Shown here piece by piece: positions 1-7,777 of a stretch of 64,000 nucleotides of DNA. This DNA is from Bacteroidales bacterium (GTDB lineage Bacteria > Bacteroidota > Bacteroidia > Bacteroidales > UBA932). The stretch spans positions 1 to 64,000 of the forward strand of contig JAGAKH010000002.1 of NCBI GenBank assembly GCA_017625725.1, in the 5' to 3' direction. The stretch's first letter is position 1. Each line of letters begins with the position of its first letter. The notes below the pieces were generated by a model that saw nothing but the letters and a program-made list of their open reading frames with translations, was not told the DNA's origin and ran no database searches. The position numbers and the translations under genes were made by a program.

Positions 1-77
1 GAACCTGTGTCAGTATTAGACTTTCCGTACTTCTCGAAAAGCTCCTGTTTTTTCTCTGGTGCCAAATATTCAGCCAT
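1..77 (-). CDS. rpsO: 30S ribosomal protein S15, N-terminal fragment (cut by window edge)
   Basis: Only the first 25 codons lie in the window; the gene runs off the left edge. The reverse strand starts at ATG 77-75 and contains EKYGKSNTDTGS, a conserved N-terminal stretch of bacterial S15, a primary 16S rRNA-binding protein of the small subunit. A -7 promoter element lies about 70 bases upstream. The untranslated leader between them can form competing hairpins (see findings). S15 controls its own translation in several phyla; whether it does so here is inference. Confidence 0.9.
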   Translation of the reverse strand, partial: MAEYLAPEKKQELFEKYGKSNTDTG

Positions 78-115
78 CTTTTGAAAAAATTAGAGGTTAA
101 TAATTAATCGTATGC

Positions 116-156
116 ATCATCACGATGATTTCGTGGATTTTGCGGCCGCAAAGATA
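116..156 (-). promoter_or_regulatory. rpsO promoter and structured 5' leader
   Basis: On the minus strand TATCTTTG (156-149) matches the Bacteroidota -7 consensus TAnnTTTG and runs directly into a GCGGCCGC palindrome. Downstream, ATCATC/GATGAT (116-129) and CACGA/TCGTG (121-135) are two overlapping inverted repeats that cannot form together. This is a possible site for S15 feedback control. Confidence 0.6.
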
Positions 157-225
157 GTTATAAATTCCGATATTACAAAGCTATCCTATAGAAAATCTTA
201 TTATTCCCGGTTTTTTAAAATAAGT

Positions 226-257
226 GTTGTAATTTAAAATCAAATACAATAAATTTG
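226..257 (+). promoter_or_regulatory. Promoter of the leuA unit
   Basis: TTG at 227-229 is followed 20 bases later by TAAATTTG at 250-257, a full match to the Bacteroidota -33/-7 promoter pattern. The predicted transcript start is near 262-265, only a few bases before the leader-peptide ATG at 271. Confidence 0.75.
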
Positions 258-270
258 TCGACCTAAAGAA

Positions 271-330
271 ATGAAAATGTATCAGAATTCACTACAGTCC
301 CTATTGCTATGGAATCGGCCTGAAGCCTGA
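271..330 (+). CDS. leu operon leader peptide (attenuator peptide)
   Basis: A 19-codon ORF reads MKMYQNSLQSLLLWNRPEA and ends at TGA 328-330, about 110 bases before leuA. Four codons are leucine (292, 301, 304, 307) and three of these are CTA, which looks little used in the neighbouring genes. Its position just after a good promoter and just before a terminator hairpin is that of a leader peptide whose translation senses charged tRNA-Leu. The stop codon overlaps the 5' arm of the antiterminator. No family match is expected for such peptides; the call rests on composition and context. Confidence 0.75.
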   Translation: MKMYQNSLQSLLLWNRPEA

Positions 331-413
331 CTCCTGCGGGATTGAATTGATGATGTAGCAGATGCTTGTAGAATCAATATATGTCAGCCTCCGGAGTCAA
401 CCGGAGGCTTTTT
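328..413 (+). promoter_or_regulatory. leu attenuator: antiterminator and intrinsic terminator
   Basis: Terminator: GCCTCCGG (387-394), loop AGTCAA, CCGGAGGC (401-408), then TTTTT. Antiterminator: TGACTCC (328-334) pairs with GGAGTCA (393-399), extended by GGG (338-340) with TCC (390-392) across a 3-base bulge. The two structures share 390-394, so only one can form. A ribosome stalled on the Leu codons leaves 328-340 free, so the operon is read. A ribosome at the stop codon covers it, so transcription ends. Confidence 0.75.
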
Positions 414-438
414 GTTCTGACAGGTAAACGGAAACTAT

Positions 439-1935
439 ATGGAACAGAAACTTTACATTTTTGACACGACACTCAGGGATGGAGAGCAGGTCCCCGGCTG
501 TCAGTTGAACACAATTGAGAAGATCGAACTGGCGAAGATGCTCGAGAACATGAAGGTGGACATCATTGAGTGCGGATTCCCTGTATCAAGTCCTGGAGAT
601 TTCAAGTCAATAGTCGAGATTTCCAAGATTGTGACCGAATCAAGGCTCTGTGCCTTGGCCCGTGCGGTGGAAAAAGATATCGAGGTGGCCGCAGATGCCC
701 TCCATTTTGCACGTCTGAAGAGGATTCACACCGGAATAGGAACTTCAGACTATCATATAATATATAAGTTCAATTCCAACAGAGAGGAAATCCTTCAGCG
801 TGCCGTTGCAGCTGTGAAGTATGCACGCAGATTTGTCGATGATGTGGAATTCTATGCGGAGGATGCAGGAAGGACAGAAAATGAATACCTTGCGAGAGTC
901 GTTGAGGCTGTAATCAAGGCAGGGGCAACCGTAGTGAACATCCCCGACACTACGGGCTACTGTCTTCCGCACGAATATGGTGCGAAGATAAAATACCTTG
1001 TCGACAATGTACCCAATATTGACAAGGCTATCATTTCCACCCATTGCCACAATGATCTTGGAATGGCGACAGCCAATACGATTTCCGGTATATTGAACGG
1101 AGCCAGACAGGTGGAGGTTACAATGAACGGAGTAGGCGAACGTGCTGGAAATACCGCTATGGAGGAGGTTGTAATGGCGGTTAAGAGCCGTAAGGATATT
1201 CCTGTATATACTGATATAGATACTACCTGTTTCCATAAGGCCTCACATTCTGTTTCCACCCTCATGAGGATGCCTGTCCAGCCCAACAAGGCCATAGTCG
1301 GACGTAATGCCTTTGCACATTCATCCGGAATCCATCAGGATGGAGTGCTGAAGAACAGGGAAAGCTATGAAATCATAAAACCGTCCGATGTGGGAGTTGA
1401 TGATTCGACAATAGAGCTGACTGCAAGAAGCGGAAGGACTGCCCTGAATCATCATTTCCAGCGTCTGGGTATCAATCTTTCCAAGGAACTTCTGGATCAG
1501 GCTTATGTAAAGTTCCTCAAGCTTGCAGACTGCAAGACATATATCAATGATTCGGACCTCTATATGATTGCTGGTGTGACACAGGATAACCATGCTCAGA
1601 AGATACGTCTGAAGTATCTGCAGGTGGTGTGCGGCAAAAATGCGATACCGATGGCCACTGTCAAGCTTATGATCGACGGTGAAGAGTGTACGGCGACATC
1701 AAGTGGAAACGGTCCTGTGGATGCAGCCTTCAAGGCGGTGAAAAGCCTCGTGCACAGAAAGATAAATCTTGAAGAATACCTCGTTCAGGCTATTACCAAG
1801 GGAACAGACGATGTCGGAAAAGTACATATACAGATTGAAAACAAGGGTAATATCTACTATGGATTCTCTGCTAACACAGATATTGTCACCGCTTCGGTCG
1901 AGGCCTATGTAAATGCGATATCAAAGATATTGTGA
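439..1935 (+). CDS. leuA: 2-isopropylmalate synthase
   Basis: Condenses 2-ketoisovalerate with acetyl-CoA, the committed step of leucine synthesis in the cytoplasm. At 498 residues it has the usual LeuA length. The N-terminal TIM-barrel HMGL domain shows TTLRDGEQ near residue 10 and the metal-binding HCHNDLG near residue 205. The last 130 or so residues form the LeuA dimerisation/leucine feedback domain, which separates it from homocitrate synthases lacking that domain. It is the first gene after the leu attenuator. leuB, leuC and leuD are not in the window. Citramalate synthase is a less likely alternative. Confidence 0.95.
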   Translation: MEQKLYIFDTTLRDGEQVPGCQLNTIEKIELAKMLENMKVDIIECGFPVSSPGDFKSIVEISKIVTESRLCALARAVEKDIEVAADALHFARLKRIHTGIGTSDYHIIYKFNSNREEILQRAVAAVKYARRFVDDVEFYAEDAGRTENEYLARVVEAVIKAGATVVNIPDTTGYCLPHEYGAKIKYLVDNVPNIDKAIISTHCHNDLGMATANTISGILNGARQVEVTMNGVGERAGNTAMEEVVMAVKSRKDIPVYTDIDTTCFHKASHSVSTLMRMPVQPNKAIVGRNAFAHSSGIHQDGVLKNRESYEIIKPSDVGVDDSTIELTARSGRTALNHHFQRLGINLSKELLDQAYVKFLKLADCKTYINDSDLYMIAGVTQDNHAQKIRLKYLQVVCGKNAIPMATVKLMIDGEECTATSSGNGPVDAAFKAVKSLVHRKINLEEYLVQAITKGTDDVGKVHIQIENKGNIYYGFSANTDIVTASVEAYVNAISKIL

Positions 1936-2579
1936 TGGAAAAAGCTTATTCAGATCCGCTGTTGGGTGACATCATTTTCCGTAAACGGAAAGGGATCCGT
2001 CGCCTGAGTATCCGTGTCCATCCGGTCAAGGGTGTCAGTGTGTCGGTTCCTTATATGGTGCCTTTTGCCGCAGCCCATGCGTTCTTTATACTGAAGCGTG
2101 ATTGGGTGGTCAGGACAGTTGCAAGGCAGAAGGAGGCCTGCAGGGATATTCAGCAGCTGGATTCCGTTCAGGTCGAGGAAATGAGACGTCAGGCGAAAGA
2201 CTTTCTTCCGCTTCGCCTCAGTGAGTTGGCAGGAAGGTATGGATTCTCATATAATAAGGTCACCATAAAGCATAATACCACCAATTGGGGCAGCTGTTCG
2301 GCAAGAAACAATATCAATCTTAATCTAAATCTCATGCGTCTGCCTTCTCTGATGAGGGATTATGTCCTGCTTCATGAACTGTGTCATCTGCGTCATCACG
2401 ACCATGGACAGGCTTTTCATCTGCTTCTGGAGCATCTGTGTACAGACCATGTGCTCAGGCTTATGCAGGAGGGTGATGAAAATGCATCGGAAGTAGCAAG
2501 ACTTGCAGCCTTGTCCAGGGCCAGGTATCCGTTTGACCACATCTTTTCAAAACAGATAAAGCAGTATCGGCTCGTATGA
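1935..2579 (+). CDS. YgjP-like (DUF45) zinc metallopeptidase
   Basis: A protein of about 214 residues carrying the DUF45/YgjP signature: WGSCSARNNI near residue 118, then LHELCHLRHHDHG near residue 148, a HExxH zinc site with a third histidine. Members are predicted intracellular metallopeptidases related to SprT; substrates are mostly unknown. The ATG at 1935 overlaps the leuA stop (TGATG), so it is translationally coupled to leuA and shares its attenuator; GTG at 1932 is an alternative start. It has no known part in leucine synthesis, and its place between leuA and ilvD may be incidental. Confidence 0.85.
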   Translation: MEKAYSDPLLGDIIFRKRKGIRRLSIRVHPVKGVSVSVPYMVPFAAAHAFFILKRDWVVRTVARQKEACRDIQQLDSVQVEEMRRQAKDFLPLRLSELAGRYGFSYNKVTIKHNTTNWGSCSARNNINLNLNLMRLPSLMRDYVLLHELCHLRHHDHGQAFHLLLEHLCTDHVLRLMQEGDENASEVARLAALSRARYPFDHIFSKQIKQYRLV

Positions 2580-2686
2580 TAGCAAAATGAAAGTAGGGAA
2601 AATGGTCTTTGAGTCAGCTTAAATGGACTTTTTTCAAATTTTGCCAAAAAAGTTGTTATAAAGTGATACCATATTGTTTTTTTTCT

Positions 2687-2694
2687 TACATTTG
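2687..2694 (+). promoter_or_regulatory. -7 element of the ilv operon promoter
   Basis: TACATTTG matches TAnnTTTG exactly. No good TTG lies at the standard spacing (GTG at 2663-2665 is the nearest). The predicted start near 2700 is about 35 bases before the ilv leader peptide. Confidence 0.6.
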
Positions 2695-2735
2695 TCTCCG
2701 GCAACATTTAGCCGCACCGGAAAAAGGTATATATA

Positions 2736-2828
2736 ATGAATTTCAGACTTGTCAATAACGTTGCTTCTTCCAAGCTAGGAATCGCTATTCTTGGCGTGGT
2801 CGTCGTTTCCATTATTATTGACATGTAG
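2736..2828 (+). CDS. ilv operon leader peptide (attenuator peptide)
   Basis: A 30-codon ORF ends at TAG 2826-2828, 109 bases before ilvD. Fourteen codons are branched-chain: six Val, five Ile and three Leu. They include an uninterrupted Val-Val-Val-Val run (2796-2807) and Ile-Ile-Ile (2811-2819) just before the stop. A terminator and a competing hairpin follow. Composition and position are those of a leader peptide sensing charged Val, Ile and Leu tRNAs, as in the enteric ilvGMEDA and ilvB leaders, though it shares no sequence with them that I recognise. Confidence 0.78.
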   Translation: MNFRLVNNVASSKLGIAILGVVVVSIIIDM

Positions 2829-2835
2829 TTCTGAA

Positions 2836-2902
2836 ATCCATTGGTGAAATAATCAAGCTGTCTGCAACACCTTTGGAATAGGATGCAGACGGTTATTTTT
2901 TT
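2836..2902 (+). promoter_or_regulatory. ilv attenuator: antiterminator and intrinsic terminator
   Basis: Terminator: AAGCTGTCTGCA (2855-2866) pairs with TGCAGACGGTT (2884-2894), followed by seven T (2896-2902). The alternative structure pairs ATCC (2836-2839) with GGAT (2881-2884), ATT (2840-2842) with AAT (2877-2879), and GGTG (2843-2846) with CACC (2868-2871). It encloses the terminator 5' arm, so the two exclude each other. The antiterminator 5' arm begins 8 bases after the leader stop codon, where a terminating ribosome would mask it. Confidence 0.7.
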
Positions 2903-2937
2903 GTAAGGAACTGAAAATTTGCGAAACAGTAACGGAT

Positions 2938-4764
2938 ATGAAAAAGCTTAGAAGCAGCAGATGTATCGAGGGACCGAAAATGGCTGGAGCCAGGGCCTTG
3001 TGGAGGGCTGATGGAATGAAGGAGGAACAGTTCGGCAAGCCGGTCATAGCTATAGTGAATTCGTTTACTCAGTTTGTTCCCGGTCATGTCCATCTTCATG
3101 AAATCGGTCAGGAAATCAAGGCCAGGATAGAGTCTCTGGGGTGTTTTGCTGCTGAATTCAATACAATAGCCGTGGATGACGGCATAGCCATGGGCCATGA
3201 GGGAATGCTTTACTCCCTGCCATCACGTGACGTAATAGCAGATAGTGTGGAGTATATGTGCAATGCACATTGTGTCGATGCTATGATCTGCATTTCTAAC
3301 TGCGATAAGGTAACTCCAGGTATGCTGATGGCGGCGATGCGTCTGAATATTCCTGCCGTTTTTGTATCCGGAGGCCCTATGGAGGCAGGAAATGTGGCCG
3401 GTAAGGACTACGACCTTGTCGACGTGATGGTAAGAGGTGCAGATCCGAGTGCGTCGAAGGATGAGCTTGATGCTCTCGAGCGTGGAGGATGTCCGGGTTG
3501 CGGATGTTGCTCGGGCATGTTTACTGCCAATTCGATGAACTGTCTCAGTGAGGCTCTCGGGCTTGCTCCAGCCGGCAACGGAACCATTCTTGCCACTCAT
3601 AAGGAAAGACATGCCTTGTTCATGAGGGCGGCGGATATGATTGTCCGCAATGCAAATGCATATTATATGGAAGACGATGATACGGTTCTTCCTCGTTCAA
3701 TAGCTACGAGACAGGCTTTCTTCAATGCAATGTCTCTGGATATCGCCATGGGAGGATCTACAAATACAGTCCTTCATCTTCTTGCGATTGCCCGGGAGGC
3801 TGGTGTGGACTTCACCATGAAGGATATAGATTCACTTTCCAGAAAGATCCCCGTGCTGTGCAAGGTTTCCCCGAACAGCCGTTACCATATTCAGGATGTA
3901 GCCCGTGCAGGTGGTGTCATGGGAATCCTGGCTGAGCTTCATCGTGGCGGCTTTCTTGATGTCAGCACTTTCAGGGTGGATTATCCTGATCTTGCCCAGG
4001 CTCTCGCATCGGAAGATGTCGTGAAGGACAGTAGTTCATCTGCAGTAAGGAAGTATCTTGCTGCTCCTGGAGGACATTTCAATCAGGTCCTCGGCTCGAA
4101 TTATCTGTATAATGAATCGTTTGATACGGACCGGGAGAACGGATGCATACGTGATGTCGACCATGCATATTTCCGTGACGGAGGTCTGGCTGTTCTGTAT
4201 GGCAATCTTGCAGAAGACGGCTGTATAGTCAAGACAGCCGGAGTGGATGAGAAGATATGGCATTTTGTCGGACCGGCAGTCGTGTTCGAGTCTCAGGAGG
4301 AGGCTGTGGAGGGTATCCTTTCCGGTAAAGTAGTGGCAGGCAACGTCGTAGTGATAAGATATGAAGGACCTAAGGGCGGTCCGGGAATGCAGGAGATGCT
4401 TTATCCGACTTCCTATCTCAAAAGCATGAAGCTTGATAAGGATTGTGCGTTGCTTACCGACGGCCGCTTTTCTGGAGGAACGTCCGGACTGTCTTTAGGA
4501 CATGTGTCTCCTGAGGCTGCTTCGGGAGGTGAAATAGCTCTTGTCAAGGATGGTGACATGATAATGATCGACATCCCTTCCAGAACCATATCACTTGATG
4601 TCCCTGAGGATGAACTCAAGAGCAGACGAAATGAGATGGAGGCAAGAGGCAGGATGGCTTGGAAGCCTCAGTCGAGAGATCGAAAGATAAGCAGGGCATT
4701 GAAGGCATACGCTTCGATGGTTTCATCTGCAGATAAAGGTGCAGTAAGATTGTTGGAGGACTGA
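2938..4764 (+). CDS. ilvD: Dihydroxy-acid dehydratase
   Basis: Dehydrates 2,3-dihydroxy-isovalerate and -methylvalerate to the keto acids that give valine and isoleucine. The 608 residues match the family length. The iron-sulfur cysteines are visible in [12 protein letters not shown] and [19 protein letters not shown], together with the SGGPMEAG segment and a C-terminal [10 protein letters not shown] active-site loop. It is the first gene behind the ilv attenuator and lies two bases before ilvB, so the four ilv genes form one operon. Edd (phosphogluconate dehydratase) is the related alternative, excluded by context. Confidence 0.97.
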   Translation: MKKLRSSRCIEGPKMAGARALWRADGMKEEQFGKPVIAIVNSFTQFVPGHVHLHEIGQEIKARIESLGCFAAEFNTIAVDDGIAMGHEGMLYSLPSRDVIADSVEYMCNAHCVDAMICISNCDKVTPGMLMAAMRLNIPAVFVSGGPMEAGNVAGKDYDLVDVMVRGADPSASKDELDALERGGCPGCGCCSGMFTANSMNCLSEALGLAPAGNGTILATHKERHALFMRAADMIVRNANAYYMEDDDTVLPRSIATRQAFFNAMSLDIAMGGSTNTVLHLLAIAREAGVDFTMKDIDSLSRKIPVLCKVSPNSRYHIQDVARAGGVMGILAELHRGGFLDVSTFRVDYPDLAQALASEDVVKDSSSSAVRKYLAAPGGHFNQVLGSNYLYNESFDTDRENGCIRDVDHAYFRDGGLAVLYGNLAEDGCIVKTAGVDEKIWHFVGPAVVFESQEEAVEGILSGKVVAGNVVVIRYEGPKGGPGMQEMLYPTSYLKSMKLDKDCALLTDGRFSGGTSGLSLGHVSPEAASGGEIALVKDGDMIMIDIPSRTISLDVPEDELKSRRNEMEARGRMAWKPQSRDRKISRALKAYASMVSSADKGAVRLLED

Positions 4765-4766
4765 AA

Positions 4767-6470
4767 ATGGGCAATTTGATCAAAGGTGGCAGGGCGATAA
4801 TCGAAGCTCTTGCGGCAGAAGGTGTTGATACGATATTCGGTTATCCAGGCGGTGGCATCATGCCGTTCTATGATGAACTGTACAGATACTCAGGTTCGCT
4901 CAACCATATTCTTGTCAGACATGAACAGGCTGCTGTCCATGCTGCGGAAGGTTATGCGAGGAGTTCCGGAAAAGTGGGCGTATGTGTGGCGACAGCCGGT
5001 CCGGGAGCTACCAATCTTGTTACAGGAATTGCAGATGCAATGATGGATTCGACCCCGGTCGTATGCATTACGGCTCAGGTTCAGAAAGAGGGCCTCGGAG
5101 CTGCTTCATTTCAGGAAGCGGACATCATAAGTATAACCTTGCCGATAACAAAGTGGAATTATGAGGTCACAACTGCACAGGAGATAGGGCCTGTTTTGGC
5201 CAAGGCATTCAGGATCGCCCGTTCCGGTCGTCCCGGTCCTGTGCTTGTCAGTATTACCAAAAATGCTCAAACCGAGGAAGTGGACTTCGCTTATGAGGTT
5301 GAAAAGAATCCAGCACCTTCGGTGACTGATGAACTGGCGGAGAAATTGGATAAGATGGCCGAGATGATCAGGACTTCACAAAGGCCTTTGCTCATTGCAG
5401 GACATGGCGTCACTATCTCCGGAGCGGAAAGGGCCCTTGGCGAAGTGGCTTTGCAGGCAGGCATGCCGGTAGCGACAACTATGCTCGGCCTTTCCTGTAT
5501 TCCGTCCGATCATCCCAATTATATCGGTTGTGTCGGTATGCATGGGTCTCATGCTCCTAACAGGATGACCCAGGCTGCAGACCTGATCATTGCGGTGGGA
5601 ATGAGATTCAGTGACAGGGTCACAGGCAGACCTTCCGATTATGCTCCCAAGGCAAGGATAATCCATGTGGACATCGATCCCGTGGAAATAGGTAAGGTGA
5701 TAAGGGTGGATCTTCCTATAGCCGGAGATGCAAGGACAGTTCTCGAAGGTCTGCTTGAAAGGGATATAAAGTCTGTATGGAGAGGATCCTGGTGGGATAT
5801 GGCACGCGATGTGGCGGTCAGGGAGGCCAAGCTTCTGACCAATGTCCAGCTGGCATCCAACAGGGGACTGACCATGGCTACAGTTGTCCAGAGAATCTCC
5901 ATGCTTGTAGGTAATGACAAGATAGTTGTTACTGATGTAGGACAGAACCAGATGTTTGCTGCAAGATTTTCCTATTTTGCCAACAAAAGAAGCTGGATCT
6001 GTTCCGGGGGACTTGGCACCATGGGCTATGGCCTTCCGGCTGCGATAGGTGCGAAGGTCGCCAATCCTGATAAGACGGTAATTGCATTTATGGGCGATGG
6101 CGGATTTCAGATGAATATTCAGGAACTGGGAACTCTGCTTCAGACAGGTCTTGCCGTAAAGATTGTGCTGATGAATAATTCATGGCTTGGAATGGTACGT
6201 CAGTGGCAGGAACTCTTCTATGATAAGAGATATTCTTTTACTCACCTTGAAAATCCTGATTTTCAAATAGTTGCCAAGGGCTATGGCATACCTTCGGCCA
6301 GGATTGACTCTGTTGAGCATCTGGATGAGGCTATTATGCAGATGATGAACTCAGAAGGATCTTTCCTTCTGGAGGCATGTACTGTGTCGGAGGAAAACAT
6401 ATTTCCTATGATACCGGCAGGAGCTTCAATAGATAAGATATTCATTGATAATGATTTTACAGAACTATGA
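4767..6470 (+). CDS. ilvB: Acetolactate synthase, large (catalytic) subunit
   Basis: ThDP- and FAD-dependent enzyme that joins pyruvate with pyruvate or 2-ketobutyrate, the first common step to valine, leucine and isoleucine. The 567 residues show the three-domain order: N-terminal pyrimidine-binding domain with the catalytic glutamate in VRHEQAAVHAAEG (near residue 49), the central FAD/ThDP fold, and the C-terminal ThDP motif GDGGFQMNIQEL near residue 437. It overlaps the regulatory subunit gene by four bases (ATGA). This coupling to an ACT subunit marks it as the anabolic form rather than AlsS. Confidence 0.97.
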   Translation: MGNLIKGGRAIIEALAAEGVDTIFGYPGGGIMPFYDELYRYSGSLNHILVRHEQAAVHAAEGYARSSGKVGVCVATAGPGATNLVTGIADAMMDSTPVVCITAQVQKEGLGAASFQEADIISITLPITKWNYEVTTAQEIGPVLAKAFRIARSGRPGPVLVSITKNAQTEEVDFAYEVEKNPAPSVTDELAEKLDKMAEMIRTSQRPLLIAGHGVTISGAERALGEVALQAGMPVATTMLGLSCIPSDHPNYIGCVGMHGSHAPNRMTQAADLIIAVGMRFSDRVTGRPSDYAPKARIIHVDIDPVEIGKVIRVDLPIAGDARTVLEGLLERDIKSVWRGSWWDMARDVAVREAKLLTNVQLASNRGLTMATVVQRISMLVGNDKIVVTDVGQNQMFAARFSYFANKRSWICSGGLGTMGYGLPAAIGAKVANPDKTVIAFMGDGGFQMNIQELGTLLQTGLAVKIVLMNNSWLGMVRQWQELFYDKRYSFTHLENPDFQIVAKGYGIPSARIDSVEHLDEAIMQMMNSEGSFLLEACTVSEENIFPMIPAGASIDKIFIDNDFTEL

Positions 6471-6712
6471 TAAGAAAGTTTATTGTTGTTGCGGAAGGTG
6501 AGGGAAGACTTGATATTGTAAGCAGGGTTTCAATGCTTTTCCTGCAGAGACATGTGGATGTGGAAAGTCTGAAGTACCTGCCTTTGGACGGCTGCAGAAG
6601 CCGTTATGAAGTCTGTGCTCTTTCACATGAGAACACGATCCGACAGATTCTCGGTCAGATGGAACATATTGAAGGGCTCGACAAGGTGATAGTTGAAAAT
6701 GAACATAAATAA
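6467..6712 (+). CDS. ilvN: Acetolactate synthase, small (regulatory) subunit
   Basis: An 81-residue ACT-domain protein (beta-alpha-beta pattern starting KFIVVAEGEGRLDIVSRV). It is the size of the minimal small subunits such as E. coli IlvN and IlvM, and lacks the extra C-terminal domain of the 160-residue IlvH type. It binds valine and stabilises and inhibits IlvB. It starts inside the last codons of ilvB and is 18 bases before ilvC. Function follows from family and context; sequence alone is weakly conserved in such short ACT proteins. Confidence 0.9.
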   Translation: MIRKFIVVAEGEGRLDIVSRVSMLFLQRHVDVESLKYLPLDGCRSRYEVCALSHENTIRQILGQMEHIEGLDKVIVENEHK

Positions 6713-6730
6713 CATATAAAACGAAACATT

Positions 6731-7777
6731 ATGGCTATTATGAATTTTGGTGGAGTTGAGGAAAATGTTGTAACCCGCTCCGAGTTCAGTCTTGAAAAGG
6801 CAAAGGAAGTGTTGAAAAATGAGGTGATCGCTGTCATCGGATATGGAGTTCAGGGACCGGGTCAGTCATTGAATCTCAGAGACAATGGTTTCAATGTGAT
6901 TGTGGGTCAGAGGAAGGATTCAAAGAGCTGGGACAAGGCTGTCGAGGACGGTTGGGTACCGGGTGAGACTCTTTTTGAAATCGAGGAAGCGTGCCAAAGG
7001 GGTACGATTATAGAATATCTGCTTTCGGACGCAGGTCAGATCTCTGTGTGGCCGACTGTAGAGAAACATCTTACAACAGGCAAGGCACTGTATTTCTCTC
7101 ATGGCTTCGGAATCACTTATAAGGAGCGTACCGGTATCGTGCCTCCGGCAGATGTGGACGTGATCCTTGTGGCTCCTAAGGGCTCCGGAACATCTCTCCG
7201 CAGACTCTTCCTTCAGGGCAGGGGAATCAATTCCTCATATGCCATCCATCAGGATGCAACAGGCAAGGCCTATGACAGGGTCATTGCTCTCGGTATTGGT
7301 GTCGGCTCCGGATATCTTTTCGAGACAACCTTCCAGAGAGAGGTTTACTCTGATCTTACCGGTGAGCGTGGAACACTCATGGGTGCAATCCAGGGTATCT
7401 TTGCTGCACAGTATCAGGTGTTGAGGGAGAACGGACACACTCCTTCAGAGGCATTCAATGAAACTGTAGAGGAACTCAGCCAGAGTCTTATGCCTCTTGT
7501 TTCCGAGAATGGAATGGACTGGATGTATGCCAACTGTTCAACCACTGCCCAGCGTGGAGCCCTCGACTGGTGGAAGAAGTTCCGTGATGCAACCCTTCCT
7601 GTCTTCAATGAACTTTATGAAAGTGTGAAGACCGGTAATGAGGCTCAGATTTCAATTGATTCGAACAGTCGTCCTGATTATCGTGAGAAGCTTAATGAGG
7701 AACTGAAGGAAATGCGTGAAAGCGAACTTTGGCGTACAGGAGAGACTGTGAGGAAACTCCGTCCGGAGAGAAGCTAG
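6731..7777 (+). CDS. ilvC: Ketol-acid reductoisomerase
   Basis: Isomerises and reduces acetolactate or acetohydroxybutyrate with Mg2+ and NAD(P)H. The Rossmann glycine motif reads IGYGVQGPGQ (near residue 37), with Pro-Gly in place of the His-Ala common in proteobacterial enzymes. SHGFGI (near residue 124) and the C-terminal acidic metal ligands follow. At 348 residues it is close to class I size. It is the last gene of ilvDBNC and its stop overlaps the convergent MATE gene by four bases; no terminator is visible between them. Confidence 0.96.
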   Translation: MAIMNFGGVEENVVTRSEFSLEKAKEVLKNEVIAVIGYGVQGPGQSLNLRDNGFNVIVGQRKDSKSWDKAVEDGWVPGETLFEIEEACQRGTIIEYLLSDAGQISVWPTVEKHLTTGKALYFSHGFGITYKERTGIVPPADVDVILVAPKGSGTSLRRLFLQGRGINSSYAIHQDATGKAYDRVIALGIGVGSGYLFETTFQREVYSDLTGERGTLMGAIQGIFAAQYQVLRENGHTPSEAFNETVEELSQSLMPLVSENGMDWMYANCSTTAQRGALDWWKKFRDATLPVFNELYESVKTGNEAQISIDSNSRPDYREKLNEELKEMRESELWRTGETVRKLRPERS

